Assembly: GCA_002077045.2 (NCBI GenBank)
Contig: KZ111152.1
Span: 404,830 to 468,829 of the forward strand
DNA length: 64,000 nucleotides
Direction: 5' to 3'
Source: Rachicladosporium sp. CCFEE 5018
Lineage: Eukaryota > Ascomycota > Dothideomycetes > Cladosporiales > Cladosporiaceae
Shown here: in pieces, positions 31,758-43,288 of the stretch
Layout: each line of letters starts with the position of its first letter
How positions within the stretch are numbered: the first letter of the stretch is position 1
The notes under the pieces: model-generated
The model's database searches: none
Told to the model about the DNA's origin: nothing
The model's input: the letters and a program-made list of their open reading frames with translations, nothing else
Program-made: the position numbers and the translations under genes

Positions 31758-33305
31758 TTACAACATCAACTCCAACGGACTCTCAATAACCTTCTTCAAC
31801 TCCCTCACAAACTCCCCTCCAACCGCCCCATCAACAACCTTATGATCAAAGCTCGCCGTGATAACCATCTGCTCGTCCCACTCGAAGCCCTCAGAACCAT
31901 CCTCTGACTCTTTCGGAATCGCAACCTTCTTAACAGCCCCAATAGCCACAATCGTAGCCTGCGGCGGGTTGATGACAGCCGTGAACCGATCAATAGCATC
32001 ATTCATACCCATGTTCGAGATCGTGATCGTGCCGCCTTGGTACTCCTCAGGCTTCAGCTTGCCATCGCGAGCGCGCTTGCCAAGATCTTTGATTGTTGCG
32101 CTGATGGTCTCGAGGCCGGAACCAGTGACGTTCTTGACGATGGGGGTCATGAGGCCGACGGGTGTGGCGACTGCGACGGAGACGTCGACGACGTTGTGCT
32201 GGCGGATGACCACATTGCCGCCTTCTTCGCGCCAGCTGCTGTTCGCTGCGGGGACTTTTCGGGCGGCTACGCCGACGGCTTTGATTAGCAGGTCGTTGAC
32301 GGAGAGCTTGTATTTGCCGTCTGCGGAGGCGTTCAGGGCTTGTCGGAGTTTGAGGAGTTTGGAGACGGAGATTGAGGAGGCGACGAAGTAGTGCGGGTTT
32401 TGTTGCATGGACTGCGTGAGGCGCGCGGCAATGGTCTTGCGCATGCTGGTGGCTGGTGTGTCTTCATAAGTTGGCGCTGCGGCTCCGCTTGATGTGGTCG
32501 CTGCGGGCGCAGAGGAGGCGGCGGGTTTCGCTTTCTCGACATCCTGTTTCGTTATGCGGCCACCTGGGCCGGAGCCCTTGATCGAGCCGATCGCGATGCC
32601 TTTCTCAAGAGCGAGTGCCTTGGCTGCAGGGGCGATAGCGGGTTCGCGCTCGAGGACTGTTTGGAGGCGTTCGCCGGTGGACTCGGACTCGGAGGACGCA
32701 GGGATGGAGGAGGGAGTAGGTTCGGGAGCGGTGCTGGAGCTCGAGCTGGGAGGTTCGCTAGCATTGATGTCTTCTTGGCCGGCTTTCTTGTCTGCCGCGG
32801 GTTTGTCCTTGTTGCCGCCGGCGTCGTCAACCGAGAAGTCGGCGAAGGCTTCGACGTCGCCAGCATCCTCTACCATGATCGCGATGGGCTATGTCGGTTG
32901 TCAGTGCTGTTCTTGGGGGGAGGGGTCCGAACATATGTCTGCCAAGCTCACATTGCCAACTGCCACGTCCTTCTCGCCTGACTCCTTCAGCAGCTTCGCC
33001 AGCACACCCTCCTCTTGGAACTCAAAGTCCATCTGTGCCTTGTCCGTCTCGATCTCGACCAGTACATCACCCGGCGCAAGGGTATCTCCGGGTTGCTTCT
33101 GCCATGTCCCAATGTTTCCGGCGGTCATGGTGGGCGAGAGGGCAGGCATGGTGATGATGGTGTGTGAAGGGTATGATTTGGCGGCATAGTACCTCGCCAG
33201 CGCTGACAGCGCCGGTAATCGCTGTGCATGCTGTACTCGGACTCCCCTCAGCGCTCCCGTAGCGACTCCCCCCGTAGCTCTTGCGAGCATAGCTCCAGCT
33301 GACAT
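31758..33305 (-). CDS. LAT1: Dihydrolipoamide acetyltransferase, pyruvate dehydrogenase E2 (contig 2 allele)
   Basis: This is the E2 core enzyme of the mitochondrial pyruvate dehydrogenase complex; it transfers the acetyl group from lipoamide to CoA. Exon 1 is 32952-33305, the intron 32889-32951 and exon 2 31758-32888, giving about 494 aa. The start is MSAGAML at 33303-33305; the in-frame extension upstream is poorly protein-like. The N terminus is Arg/Ala-rich, as in a mitochondrial presequence. The lipoyl domain carries ETDKAQMDFEF with the lipoyl Lys. A Pro/Ala/Ser linker follows, then the E3-binding domain (GIAIGSIKGSGPGGRITKQD) and the catalytic domain with the active-site DHKVVDG. It is divergent from SEC7 across 465 bp. 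Confidence 0.95.
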
Positions 33306-33770
33306 TATTATGATACTCCGGCGACCGCGACTCGACTCTTTCCCCAAATGTAACGAGTGGCACCAGGGAACGTGAGGACAGGTGCGGCAATGAGTGAGAA
33401 GTGCGCTGGTAGGAGTCGTGGGGTTGACAAGGAAAAGTTCCCGATCTCGGACGCGGTGGTGAGTGGCCCTTTCGGTCCTACCTTAATTGACGGAGCATGG
33501 ACGGTTGTTGAGCTGCGGCTGCACCCGTCAAGCTGACACACTAGGCCGGTTTGAGTCGGTTTATTGGGTACGGGTAGCCAATATTAGTATCGCATTCGTA
33601 GATGGACCATATGTCAGTGATGCTGCAGGTTCGTCTGGCTGAACGGAACTAATTCTGGGCGATTTGATCAAGGTGTCATGACCGTGCCATAGTATGCCCG
33701 GTCGCAACATCTCGAAATCCCGGCGCATACCCTAGGCTTACCAAGTGCTGGAAGGCCTACCAAATCTCAC
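33306..33770. promoter_or_regulatory. Divergent LAT1-SEC7 promoter region
   Basis: This 465-bp spacer separates the LAT1 and SEC7 start codons, so both promoters lie in it. The allelic spacer in contig 3 is 48889-49354. They differ by many SNPs and small indels but keep nearly the same length. Confidence 0.6.
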
Positions 33771-34728
33771 ATGGCAGACTCGGAGGAACAAGTAGGGAGG
33801 TCTGAGGCTGCAGGTGGACATGCTGAGGGATCCGGCGTGGATGGAACAGAGGGAGTGTCTGGAGTTGGATCTAGCGAGGAGCATGTCAATGGCGACAACC
33901 CCACAGACGAGACACCCCCGAGAGAGTCAACGGATGAGACGGCAGAACGCAATGGTGTAGCACGTACGGCAGATGCTAGTGCACGACCAGCAGATGGCAA
34001 CGATCAAAACGACGTTGAGCCATCGACGGCTCAAGATCCTTCACCGCAGTCAACAGCTCCACCGACAGCACCGGACACCCCATCTACCCCTGCTGCCTAC
34101 ACACCTCGGGTCAGGACGGACTCGCAATCCACGACAGCTACAAATACGACAAGTGCGACTCGAGGAGGCTCGAAGTCGACAAGAAGCAGTCTAGTCTTCG
34201 TTGTGTCTGCCCTGGAATCCATTGCTGCCTCCAGGGATGCTAGGAAGCGGAAACCTCTGCTTGACTCAACGCAGCGAGCGCTGTCGGCGATCCGGAACGC
34301 GCAAGGCGATGCCTCGCAGCTCGATCCGGAGACGCTGTTCGAGCCACTCACCCTCGCTACTGAGGCTTCCACAGTCAGCGTTGTGACTACAGCACTTGAC
34401 TGCATTGGCAAGCTTATCAGCTACTCTTACTTCTCAGTACCGCAGCGGAACAACTCAGATGATCCGCATCAGAAAGCACCGCTCATAGAACGAGCGATTG
34501 ACACAATATGCGACTGCTTCCAGGGAGAGGCTACACCAGCCGAGGTTCAGATGCAGATCATCAAGAGCCTGCTGGCGGCCATACTAAACGACAAGATTGT
34601 GGTGCATGGTGCAGGCTTACTCAAGAGCGTCAGGCAGACGTACAACATCTTCCTACTCTCGAAGAATGGTGCAAATCAGCAGATCGCTCAGGGGACCCTC
34701 ACGCAGATGGTGGGCACCGTCTTTGAGA
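33771..34728 (+). CDS. SEC7: SEC7-like ARF-GEF, N-terminal fragment cut by the gap
   Basis: This is the first 319 codons of the gene that is complete at 49355-55426. It covers the acidic, Ser/Thr-rich disordered leader and the first part of the DCB region (KQTYNIFLLSKN-like helices). It ends at the contig edge. About nine replacements separate it from the contig 3 allele, most of them in the disordered leader. Any protein that continues across the Ns is artificial. Confidence 0.92.
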
Positions 34729-34828
34729 NNNNNNNNNNNNNNNNNNNNNNNNNNNNNNNNNNNNNNNNNNNNNNNNNNNNNNNNNNNNNNNNNNNNNNNN
34801 NNNNNNNNNNNNNNNNNNNNNNNNNNNN
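34729..34828. other. Assembly gap, 100 N
   Basis: Exactly 100 N. The left flank is SEC7 codon 319 and the right flank is the middle of the KRE6-like exon 1, 15.5 kb back in the locus. A conceptual translation across it joins unrelated genes. Confidence 0.99.
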
Positions 34829-36215
34829 CCTTCGGTGTGTCCGGGTCTATCAAGCCCGTTCGCATGTTCTTGATGAGCGGATACTTCTTAGCGTTCACGT
34901 ATGCCCATGATGATGGGTCTATCGGTTGCCATGCCCCTGGCATTTGATCAAGAGGTGTTTCTGAACCGTAAGGTATCAAGTTCGTGCCAGTGTACGATAT
35001 CACCGGTAGCACGATGAAGATGCAGAGTAGTCCTGACACCATGAAAAGCATGCCAATTGTACTGACAATGTTCTCCCGTGCGAAGCGATCTCTCCAGCCA
35101 GCTTTCAGTTTGATATCGTCGTCCCACATGGGCATGTGCAAATCATCGTCGTCCTCCTTCGCGTCTGTGAAAAGTGGGAATGAGTACTCTGGCGCACCTA
35201 ATCGGTCGTCCACAAAGGGGAAGAATGGCGTCTTCTCGGGATCCGCATCACTGATCATGGCCGGTGTACCTGGATTGTTCGCTAGTATCGCTGCGCTTGC
35301 TGCTCCCGCCGCGACCGCAGCTTTTGCGTCTCTTTCCCGATCATGGCTGTTCTGCTTTGACAGGTTCGGTGTGCCTGGCGCGCTACCTTGCACACTGCGA
35401 TCAAATGGGTTTGACAATCGCTTCTCATCGTTGAAGGGATCTGATAATCGCTTATGTAAATCCGTCGAGGACATAGCATTTGATGCCATGAGATGTGTGG
35501 AGGAGTTGTTGGCGGTTCGGGCATGTTGTGACATGGGTTTGAGGAGGTCGGATTGTGAGTTGTTGTTCGAAGAGAATGGATTGTAGTAGCGAGTGTAGTC
35601 GGACCCGAGATCTCGCAATGTCTTCGGCGTCTGCTGCCTCGTCAGGCTGAGAGAGGAGTCGTTCTCTGCCATCTCGAACAGATAGCTATTCGGCCGCGTG
35701 GGTCGCGTGCTTGATACTCCAGATCGTGCGGTACCTGGTGGTACAAGTGAGACTTTGCTCCGTCCAGCCAACGGCCATGGTCTTGCCGGATCATCTGGAG
35801 CCTCGTTGCTGCTCTTCCTACTATCAGCTGCTTCGCCCGAGCTGTTCGAAGGCGTAGAGACCAGTGGCGATGAAACTACAGGCACATGTGGCGGAGGGTG
35901 TCTCGGCATTTCAAGTCCTTCGTCTGTGTCGGCCTCCGTCAAATCAGACTCTGGTATTGCCGCCACATTGCTGCCCGCTAATCCTGGCACTTGTCTACTC
36001 TTCTTCCTCAGCAAGTTTGGCTGACTTGAAGATCTGCTTGGTCCTCGTGAGCTCGGTCGTGATCGCGATGCTTCTCGTAGTGCCTGGGCAGAAGCGGCAG
36101 CATTGAGGTTCGTCGTTGATCGCCCAGCCTGTTGCGGCTGGCGATCATCTTCAGCGTCGACATAGGCTGAGCTTCGCGATGAACTTCGTGATATATCTGG
36201 GCGAACTGGCAACAT
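34829..36215 (-). CDS. KRE6: KRE6/SKN1-like protein, N-terminal fragment at contig 3 start
   Basis: This is codons 1 to about 462 of the KRE6-like gene, identical to 19216-20602. It includes the Ser-rich cytosolic domain and the single transmembrane segment. It is cut at the left by the contig edge, so the region of the in-frame stop is not covered here. Confidence 0.9.
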
Positions 36216-38012
36216 GATGGGCTAGACTGCGCTCATGCGGCTTCGTCGTCCTGGTGTGGCGGCGGAGAGAGTTCCGTGGATACACTTGAGCACGAGGCTA
36301 TGATAAGAGCGGCAATAGCGATAGTCGTATGTCCAGGGAGGTGCAGTTGACAGCAGTCCCTAGGGAACGGTACAGTGCAGTATTGGCGCAACGAGTGTGG
36401 AGGAGGGCGACACGACAGGTGGAGACTGCTTGAATCAGTCGTGCTTGTGGATCGTTGCCAATCTGAGGTGGACGGCAATCCTGGTCCGCAAAGTCTCGAT
36501 GGTGGAGTGGCAACCTTGGCGGGCAGATCTGGCAGAACAACGCCGCGTTACAACGGCGACACGTGAGATAAGTAACGACAGTATGTGTGTGCTTGGCGGG
36601 TGGAAGTGTAGATTGTAGCAGCAGGAATTCGGTTCGCGATAGACGTTGCTGCCCACGCACCTTGTTGGGGAGAAGAGACTAACGACGCCACCAAGCCGTC
36701 GCTGCCGAATTAGCAGCGGGCTTCAGCTGCAGGATCGCCAAGTTCACCAGCCTTGCGATGGATGGGAATGATGTTCATGCAGTGCAGTAGTCTACCCCAG
36801 TGGCACCGTAGTCACGATCATACATTACTGACTGCGTTCGACCCGAGTCCATCACGATCTCCGCTACCTGCCACCGCGAACTCTGTCCTTGGGGTTGCAG
36901 TACAGAGGCTCGTGCATGACGTCTCTCTGTGCCAAGGTCTGTGGTCCAATGGCGCGATCGTATGTACCCTTGTACAGAATCTCCGCCCTTGAGATTATTA
37001 TTGCAGTGTGCATATGCGCTACTGTCTACGCGTCGTCAGCGTATAGCCATGTTATCCTCACAATAATCCAAGACTCCCGCGAGACATCAAGACAAAATCA
37101 ATGATTTCAGACCCACCCATGATCGACGTCCATCTCATAGCGACGGCAGCATCAGGCCCGGCATCTATCATGACCCGCGCGATTGCGTACACTCCGCATA
37201 GCCGCTGCAAAGGGTGGCTGAATACTGCATGCAGCTACTGCTCAGCTGCATAAGAGCATCGGAGACTTTGCTTCCAGTGGGCAAAAGCAGGATTCACTTC
37301 CTCCGGGCGAAGGAGTACGTACACACTAATGGCCAAGTGCTTTGTATCTTGAGACAACGGCCCCCAAGAAGCAGCAGGGGCGGTGCACAGATTGCCGGCG
37401 GAGAAGGAGGAAGATGTTGACTGGGCCTTTCGCGGCGACAGGGGTCCTGCCAAGCTTCTTGGGGTGAATCTTCGGGGGTACTTTGATCGGGTACTCGAGC
37501 CGAGTGGAAGTCGGCACACGACATCACTTCTACTGTTCGAAAGTCTGTCTGTTTTCAGGCGTGTTCAATAATGTATGGCGAGAAGATCTGGGCAAGGATG
37601 CGTGTCAGTAACACATCACGCCGCCAGTCCTGTGGGAGTACACGACCGTGACAACGTAGCTCCTGCGAGATACCCAGGCGACTCGCTGTCCGTCATCTGT
37701 AAGTCGTATGTTTTGGTGGCATAGTATTTCGCTAGCACGACCAGGCTGATAGGAGCAGTAGCTACCTACTTGATAGACTTATGATCACGCAAAGGCACTC
37801 AATCCACTACCGAGCCTGTAATGCCTCCCCTAGTCCGCACAGCCTGATCGGCCCTAATTGACTAAGACCATGACCTCAATCAGATCCAGCACATCGCCAC
37901 CGGTCTGGCTAGCCCTCTGCAAGTCCTGTCAGACGTTCCAGCTCTCACTGCAGAGGACATGCCAGCCAAGAGTTGACCGCAGGAACGACAAGGACCATAA
38001 CCTCAGGCGATT
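36216..38012. promoter_or_regulatory. KRE6 upstream region, contig 3 copy
   Basis: This is the same sequence as 20603-22399; no gene is recognised. Confidence 0.45.
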
Positions 38013-38798
38013 TCATGGCCTCATCTTCGTCACGGCATCTCTGAGAGCGGCTCTGTGTGTCGCGAACAGCGCTTGCTGGCTTGGTGCAGATACAACCTTA
38101 TCGAATAGACAATCGCAGTATGCTTTGCGATCTTCCTTCCCGCATTTGCAGCTACAAGCTAGGCACCTCTGTGTTCGGATCACCAGTACATCTGCGGGAT
38201 TGGAGGCAAGTCTGCGCACCTCGTATGAGGCCTTTAAGATTTTCAGCAGCGGAGTCATGTGCTTTACAAGCAGCTCGGATCTCGGACCCGGAGCTCCTGC
38301 GCCATTACGGCAGAGGCCCGAATGACCTATTGCGAGACGGCGGAGATTGACCAGTGGTAGCAAGCTTCGCCAAAATGCTTTCGCTGAACCGACGACATAG
38401 TGGTGAAGCTCGACCTGCTTGATCGCATACGCAGGGCCGCCGAAGGAGGTCAGGAAGTTGGCTAGTCTTGCGGTGTTCAAGAACTTGAAGATATTGCTGC
38501 CGTAGAGCACCTCTTCGGCCTCAGTGTGCACTAGCTTACAGACCATCAAGAGTGCCGTCGCTCTGGCAGGCTCTGGCACCCACTCGCGAGTGGTGGTATC
38601 GAAGATCTGTCCGATGTGACTTGCATTCCGCTGGTGGCCAGCGACCACATAGCGCTGTTCGCGAGAACCATTCCGATTGACGGGATACGTCACCGTGAAC
38701 TCGATGGGATTCGGTTTCGTGAGAACGTAGCCGAAAATTTCCTTCCTGATCTCTGGCGGAAGACGATCGGTGAGGTAGCAGTTCGTTGAACGAGCCAT
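38013..38798 (-). CDS. F-box-like array member 1, contig 3 copy
   Basis: The predicted 261-aa protein is identical to that of 22400-23185, with the LPPEIRKEIFGYVL motif and the CLACSCKC cluster. It lies in the tract that does not differ between contigs. Confidence 0.8.
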   Translation of the reverse strand: MARSTNCYLTDRLPPEIRKEIFGYVLTKPNPIEFTVTYPVNRNGSREQRYVVAGHQRNASHIGQIFDTTTREWVPEPARATALLMVCKLVHTEAEEVLYGSNIFKFLNTARLANFLTSFGGPAYAIKQVELHHYVVGSAKAFWRSLLPLVNLRRLAIGHSGLCRNGAGAPGPRSELLVKHMTPLLKILKASYEVRRLASNPADVLVIRTQRCLACSCKCGKEDRKAYCDCLFDKVVSAPSQQALFATHRAALRDAVTKMRP

Positions 38799-39317
38799 CT
38801 TGGCGACAGCAATGGAAGATCAGGTTTGAGTATCGTCTGGTCTGCTCCGGAAGGTACTGTAGCTCAGCGCACGACACGGTAAGAGATTGATACTGCAGAG
38901 AGCTCGAACAGTCCAGATCTGGCAAATTGGATCACGTGTCCTGCTGCTAATTGCAGAGTGACACGACTGAGTGATGCTGCCCTCGTACAATGAGCTAAGG
39001 GCTGCTGCTCTACTCACGGTACCCGCAGCAAGAATGACAAGCTGCACTCACTGCTTGATCGCCGGAGTGAGTGAGAGAAATCCCTGGCGCTTGCTCAGCT
39101 TGAACTCATCCTGCGGCTGATCAACAGGCTCGATACTGCATATCATGTACACTGAGACGACACAAGAAAGTAATTCAACCGCCGAGCCGATTCCAGCCCC
39201 CCGCGCTCTACACACACCGCCAAACCCAGCCCGATACCGGTCTCCAAGTCCGCCTTCCTTCGCAACTTACACCTCGCCCCTCAGACATCTCGCCACCCAT
39301 CCTCCGAGTCTCGGTCG

Positions 39318-40106
39318 TTACCTTGATTTCTCCTGCGTTTCCTTCATCGTCGCCGCAATCAGCCCCTCGATCCGACCGACGAGCTTCGCGTGCTCGGCCG
39401 CGGCCGCTTGGGTCCCACACGCCGTCGTACATTGGTCGTAATGCGGATCGCGGAAGTCCTTTAGTCGATGATCGTTGCGGCACCACCAGCAAGGTATCTT
39501 GGACACCTTGAGACGGATCAGGCTTCGGAGGTCCACGTCCTTCTCCCGTGCAGTACGCGCAGCGTGTAAAACCTCTAGCAGCGGCTCCATGTACTGCTGC
39601 ACAGCATGCAATTTGACCGGCCGCGCGCGAGTCTGACATAGCTCGTAATGCGGAAGAGTGATAGTGCGTAGGTTGACGAGGGGGACTAGACTGTGCCAGA
39701 ACTGCTCCGCTGTACTGAGCACGTAGCGCTCGATGATAAGAGCTTTGATTGCATGCTTAGGCGCGCCGATCTCTTCGAGGAACTTCGTAACGGCAGTGGT
39801 GCTCGGAAAGACGAAGCTGTTTGTGCTGAACAGGACCTCACTGGCCTCGGCCCGAAAGGTTTTGCACGTTCTCAAGAGGGCGGTCGTGTTGTCCAAATCA
39901 GGTCCAGGAAGAAGACTGCCGTCGTTGTCGATCACCCATTTGCGCTTGCGTTGGCCTTCGGCGTTCTTGGGCAGGGTGTATCGGAAGTATATTGGTTCCT
40001 CCCGAGCCAGGACATAGGAGAATATTTGCGCCCTCACTTCCGTCGGTACGCGATCGACGAAGATGCATGGAGTAATCGCTCTAGCGACAGAATGCGTCGT
40101 TCCCAT
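39318..40106 (-). CDS. F-box-like array member 2, contig 3 copy
   Basis: The predicted 262-aa protein is identical to that of 23705-24493 (VPTEVRAQIFSYVL, KRKWV, CWWC). Confidence 0.8.
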   Translation of the reverse strand: MGTTHSVARAITPCIFVDRVPTEVRAQIFSYVLAREEPIYFRYTLPKNAEGQRKRKWVIDNDGSLLPGPDLDNTTALLRTCKTFRAEASEVLFSTNSFVFPSTTAVTKFLEEIGAPKHAIKALIIERYVLSTAEQFWHSLVPLVNLRTITLPHYELCQTRARPVKLHAVQQYMEPLLEVLHAARTAREKDVDLRSLIRLKVSKIPCWWCRNDHRLKDFRDPHYDQCTTACGTQAAAAEHAKLVGRIEGLIAATMKETQEKSR

Positions 40107-40708
40107 ATTGTAGCATGCCCAGCGGATGAGAAGTGTCAGTGTGAGTAGTGTCAGTGTGTTTGGATGTCGATCTATACATCATCAACGGTCCACAATAGAA
40201 TTCTTAAGAAGTGACTGTTCTGGCACGTGCGGCATGGTAAGCAAAAGGTGAAGGAAGTCGATGTGCAACTAGGTGAGGAAGGTGCGAAGTAACTCTGGAC
40301 TGAAAGACAGAACACTTACGAAGTGCTCAAGACCAGCGAGATCAGTGCGACTTTGCGGGCAATGTGTCTTGATAGCGTAGCAAACAGTGCGCGAAGAACA
40401 CACATTTGTCCTATCGACCCAACTAAGCTGGTAGGATTCTTCTTCGCATGGCTTCGATGGTCCTGGCGCTATGCTACGGCGACGTCTACCTACTGTCACC
40501 GCACCGCATGTCAAGCTATTGGGACCGCCAGGCACCTCGCACACGATTCGCCATGTCCTTATCCTGGATCCCAGCCGCTTCTCTAATCACTTGTCGGTCT
40601 GTCTAGCGGTCCTGAAGACCACGGTACGCATGTGAGAGACTCAGATTCCTCGCCCCGAGAACTTGCCTGTCAATAGCACATGCTTTCGATGATCGATCAA
40701 TCTCGTGT

Positions 40709-41578
40709 TTAGGCATTCATTGCCGTTGTCAGCTGCTTTCTAGAGAGGCGACGCAATTCCTGGACCGCCTGCTCGAGAGTCGCCCTGATCGACTGTGCCA
40801 GTTCTGCGTGCCTCGTATCTGATGCAAGTTCGTCTTTTTTACGCTCAGGACATTTCGCTATCCTCGGCGCTCCGTGTTGTACCTCACAAGTGCAATTGCA
40901 GGCTTCACAGAAGTCTGCCTGGACCTGCAAGACATCCACTGGACTGGCCGTCAATCCCTGCGTATCATACGATGCACTCAGGCTTCTCATCAACGGCATA
41001 ACCAATCTCTGCAGCTCTCCCAAGCTCACGCTAGGAAAGCTACGCTCACACAGCCTCGCGTGAGCAATCGTGATGGTTCGTAGATTTGTCAGAGGCAATA
41101 ACGAGTCCCAGAATGTCATCGCGCCCAGCATACTAAAGTAGTACCCGGTGATCCGGACCTTCTGTATGGCCAATTTGCCTGCTCCTGGCATTTTCAGGAA
41201 ACCCATCAAGGTTTCTTCGTCACAAACCGAAAAATCGTTGCTTCCGTACAACACTTGCGTGGCTTCGGTGCTGATGAGGGTGCAGGTCTGCAGTAGTGCA
41301 GTGAACCTAAGAGGTGACGGCACCCAACTGTGTTTGGCGCGATCGTGGACGTACCCCGGATGGTGAGGATGTTCGCGGTGGGTGCTGATGTAGTATCTGT
41401 TCTCTGGCTCACCTGGTGTACCGCGAGGGCGGATATAACGGATGACAATCGGAGATCGTTTGATCAGTAGCTGACGGAGAGTGCGATCCCTGATGTCCGG
41501 CGGAATCCGATCAATCAAGAAGCATGTCGAAGTGGGTGGAATGTTGGTGATGGACATGGGGACCTTGTGTTTAGGCAT
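40709..41578 (-). CDS. F-box-like array member 3, contig 3 copy
   Basis: The predicted 289-aa protein is identical to that of 25096-25965 (IPPDIRDRTLRQLL, CEACNCTC). Confidence 0.8.
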   Translation of the reverse strand: MPKHKVPMSITNIPPTSTCFLIDRIPPDIRDRTLRQLLIKRSPIVIRYIRPRGTPGEPENRYYISTHREHPHHPGYVHDRAKHSWVPSPLRFTALLQTCTLISTEATQVLYGSNDFSVCDEETLMGFLKMPGAGKLAIQKVRITGYYFSMLGAMTFWDSLLPLTNLRTITIAHARLCERSFPSVSLGELQRLVMPLMRSLSASYDTQGLTASPVDVLQVQADFCEACNCTCEVQHGAPRIAKCPERKKDELASDTRHAELAQSIRATLEQAVQELRRLSRKQLTTAMNA

Positions 41579-42066
41579 CGTAGCAGATGTGTAAGTTGGA
41601 TAGTGAGTGGATGAGGTAGCACCTTAGTGCAAGAAGAGGAAGGACTCAGGCTTCGTACACAAGCATGGCGTCTCATGGGAAAAGACGAGGCTGATTGCGG
41701 TATGAATTTTTCGTGAGGACTAAGTAAAGGTTGACCGGAGTTGGCATGAGCTGACAAACGTCCCACAGGAAGATGGACCACGATCCTGAAGCAGTGAAGG
41801 CGAAGATGAAGTCTCTATGACTACGGTCATGAAGCGAGTCTACATTCTTCCAGCTGACCTTCACCTCATATCGCACGATCAGTATCGCATATGCCGCTGT
41901 GTCTCACAACTCATGCCATCCGTCGACATGACCCTCGTCCTCGCCAGCGAATCTGACCCGCTATTCCCCAAGTACAGAGGACAAGCACCCATCTCCACTT
42001 GCCACTCGCCTGTCTCTCGACCAGCGCCTCCTTCGCTCCTCGCCTGCGATCCAGCTGTCACCGAAT

Positions 42067-42915
42067 CTACTGGAGCGCAGCCGCAATCAGAGCTTGAATG
42101 CTGTCCTTCAGCTTCTGGACCTCCGGAGCTTCCAACTCTGCATACTTGCTAGCACTGGCGTACCCAATGAACCCATCACGTCGCAATTCGGGGCTCTGCC
42201 TCACACACGGAAGACAGTGACCCCATGACGCGCTTCGCACCTGCACCAAAGCTTGTAGGTCGATCGATTGCTGGCGCTGGTCGTATGCGGTCCGGAGCGT
42301 CCTGAGCAGTGGCTTCATGTGAAGCTGAAGAAGTGACAGCTTGATGCATGTGTCTCGATTCTGGCACAGGCTGTCGTGCAGCAAGGAGATAGAGCGTAGG
42401 TTGACGAGTGGTAGTAGGCTTAGCCAGAAAGCCTTCGAGTTGTTCTTCACATACTGATCGACAGAGATCGCTTTGATGGCGTACTTGGGACCGCCGATCA
42501 TCTCAACAAAGCTTATCACTGCGGTCGTGGTCGGGAAGCTGAAGACGTTGCAGCTGAATAGAACTTCGCTGGCCTCTAGGTGGAATAGCTTGCAGGTCGA
42601 TAGTAGTCCAGCGCCTAGGCGATGTCGAATCTTCTCATAGCGGTGATTGGTGGTGTTGTATGTTGTCTGGGGCCGGGCTACCCACTTGCGTTTGCGATTG
42701 CCCTCATCGTTGCGAGGCTGGATGTATTGGAACTTAATGGGTTTATCTTTGGTGAGGACGTAGCTGAAGATCTCCTTCCTGATCTCTGTCGGTACCCGGT
42801 CGGTGAAAGTACAGGGTGCTGCAATCGAGCTGATTGGGGTGTTGGGGGCCATGATCAAGACTGTGTGCGCGTTTGATGGTGGTGTGGTAGTCGGAAAGAG
42901 ATCAGATGTACCCAA
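42067..42915 (-). CDS. F-box-like array member 4, contig 3 copy
   Basis: The predicted 282-aa protein is identical to that of 26454-27302. The alternative start MAPNTP corresponds to 42852. Confidence 0.8.
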   Translation of the reverse strand: MGTSDLFPTTTPPSNAHTVLIMAPNTPISSIAAPCTFTDRVPTEIRKEIFSYVLTKDKPIKFQYIQPRNDEGNRKRKWVARPQTTYNTTNHRYEKIRHRLGAGLLSTCKLFHLEASEVLFSCNVFSFPTTTAVISFVEMIGGPKYAIKAISVDQYVKNNSKAFWLSLLPLVNLRSISLLHDSLCQNRDTCIKLSLLQLHMKPLLRTLRTAYDQRQQSIDLQALVQVRSASWGHCLPCVRQSPELRRDGFIGYASASKYAELEAPEVQKLKDSIQALIAAALQ

Positions 42916-43288
42916 GTCTGGATGTCGAAAGCGGTATGTGCTTGTTGCGTAAACGCGTGAGGCAAGTGCGGCTACGTGCGTGAGCAGAACGGCGGCAGGA
43001 GCGTCGAGGAGTGCAGTGAGACCGACTTCACTTCAGCTTTGTCGCAGGCGCCAGCAGCTACTCATCTATACATGGTGAACGTGTCGAGAACAATGGAATC
43101 GTGATATGAGAGATAGCCAGCAGCGTTCGCATGCCTCCTCTGTTAATCATTGCCCTACCCACTCATATATGCAGCAACATCTGCAACGACTTCGATGTAC
43201 ACAATCACCAATGAGCCGCTGCCATGTTGTGGCTATGCTGTCACTGCACTCCATCCTACCAGCTGCATGTCCGTCGTGAAGTCACAGT

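Larger units (their letters stand above)
19216..34728 (+). repeat. Contig 2 end overlapping the start of contig 3 (partner 34829-50312)
   Basis: The segment repeats in the same orientation with offset 15613 at the left, falling to 15584 at the right through small indels. The part 19216-29187 appears identical (9,972 bp). From the first SNP at 29188 rightward the copies diverge by frequent SNPs and indels up to the gap. Confidence 0.9.
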
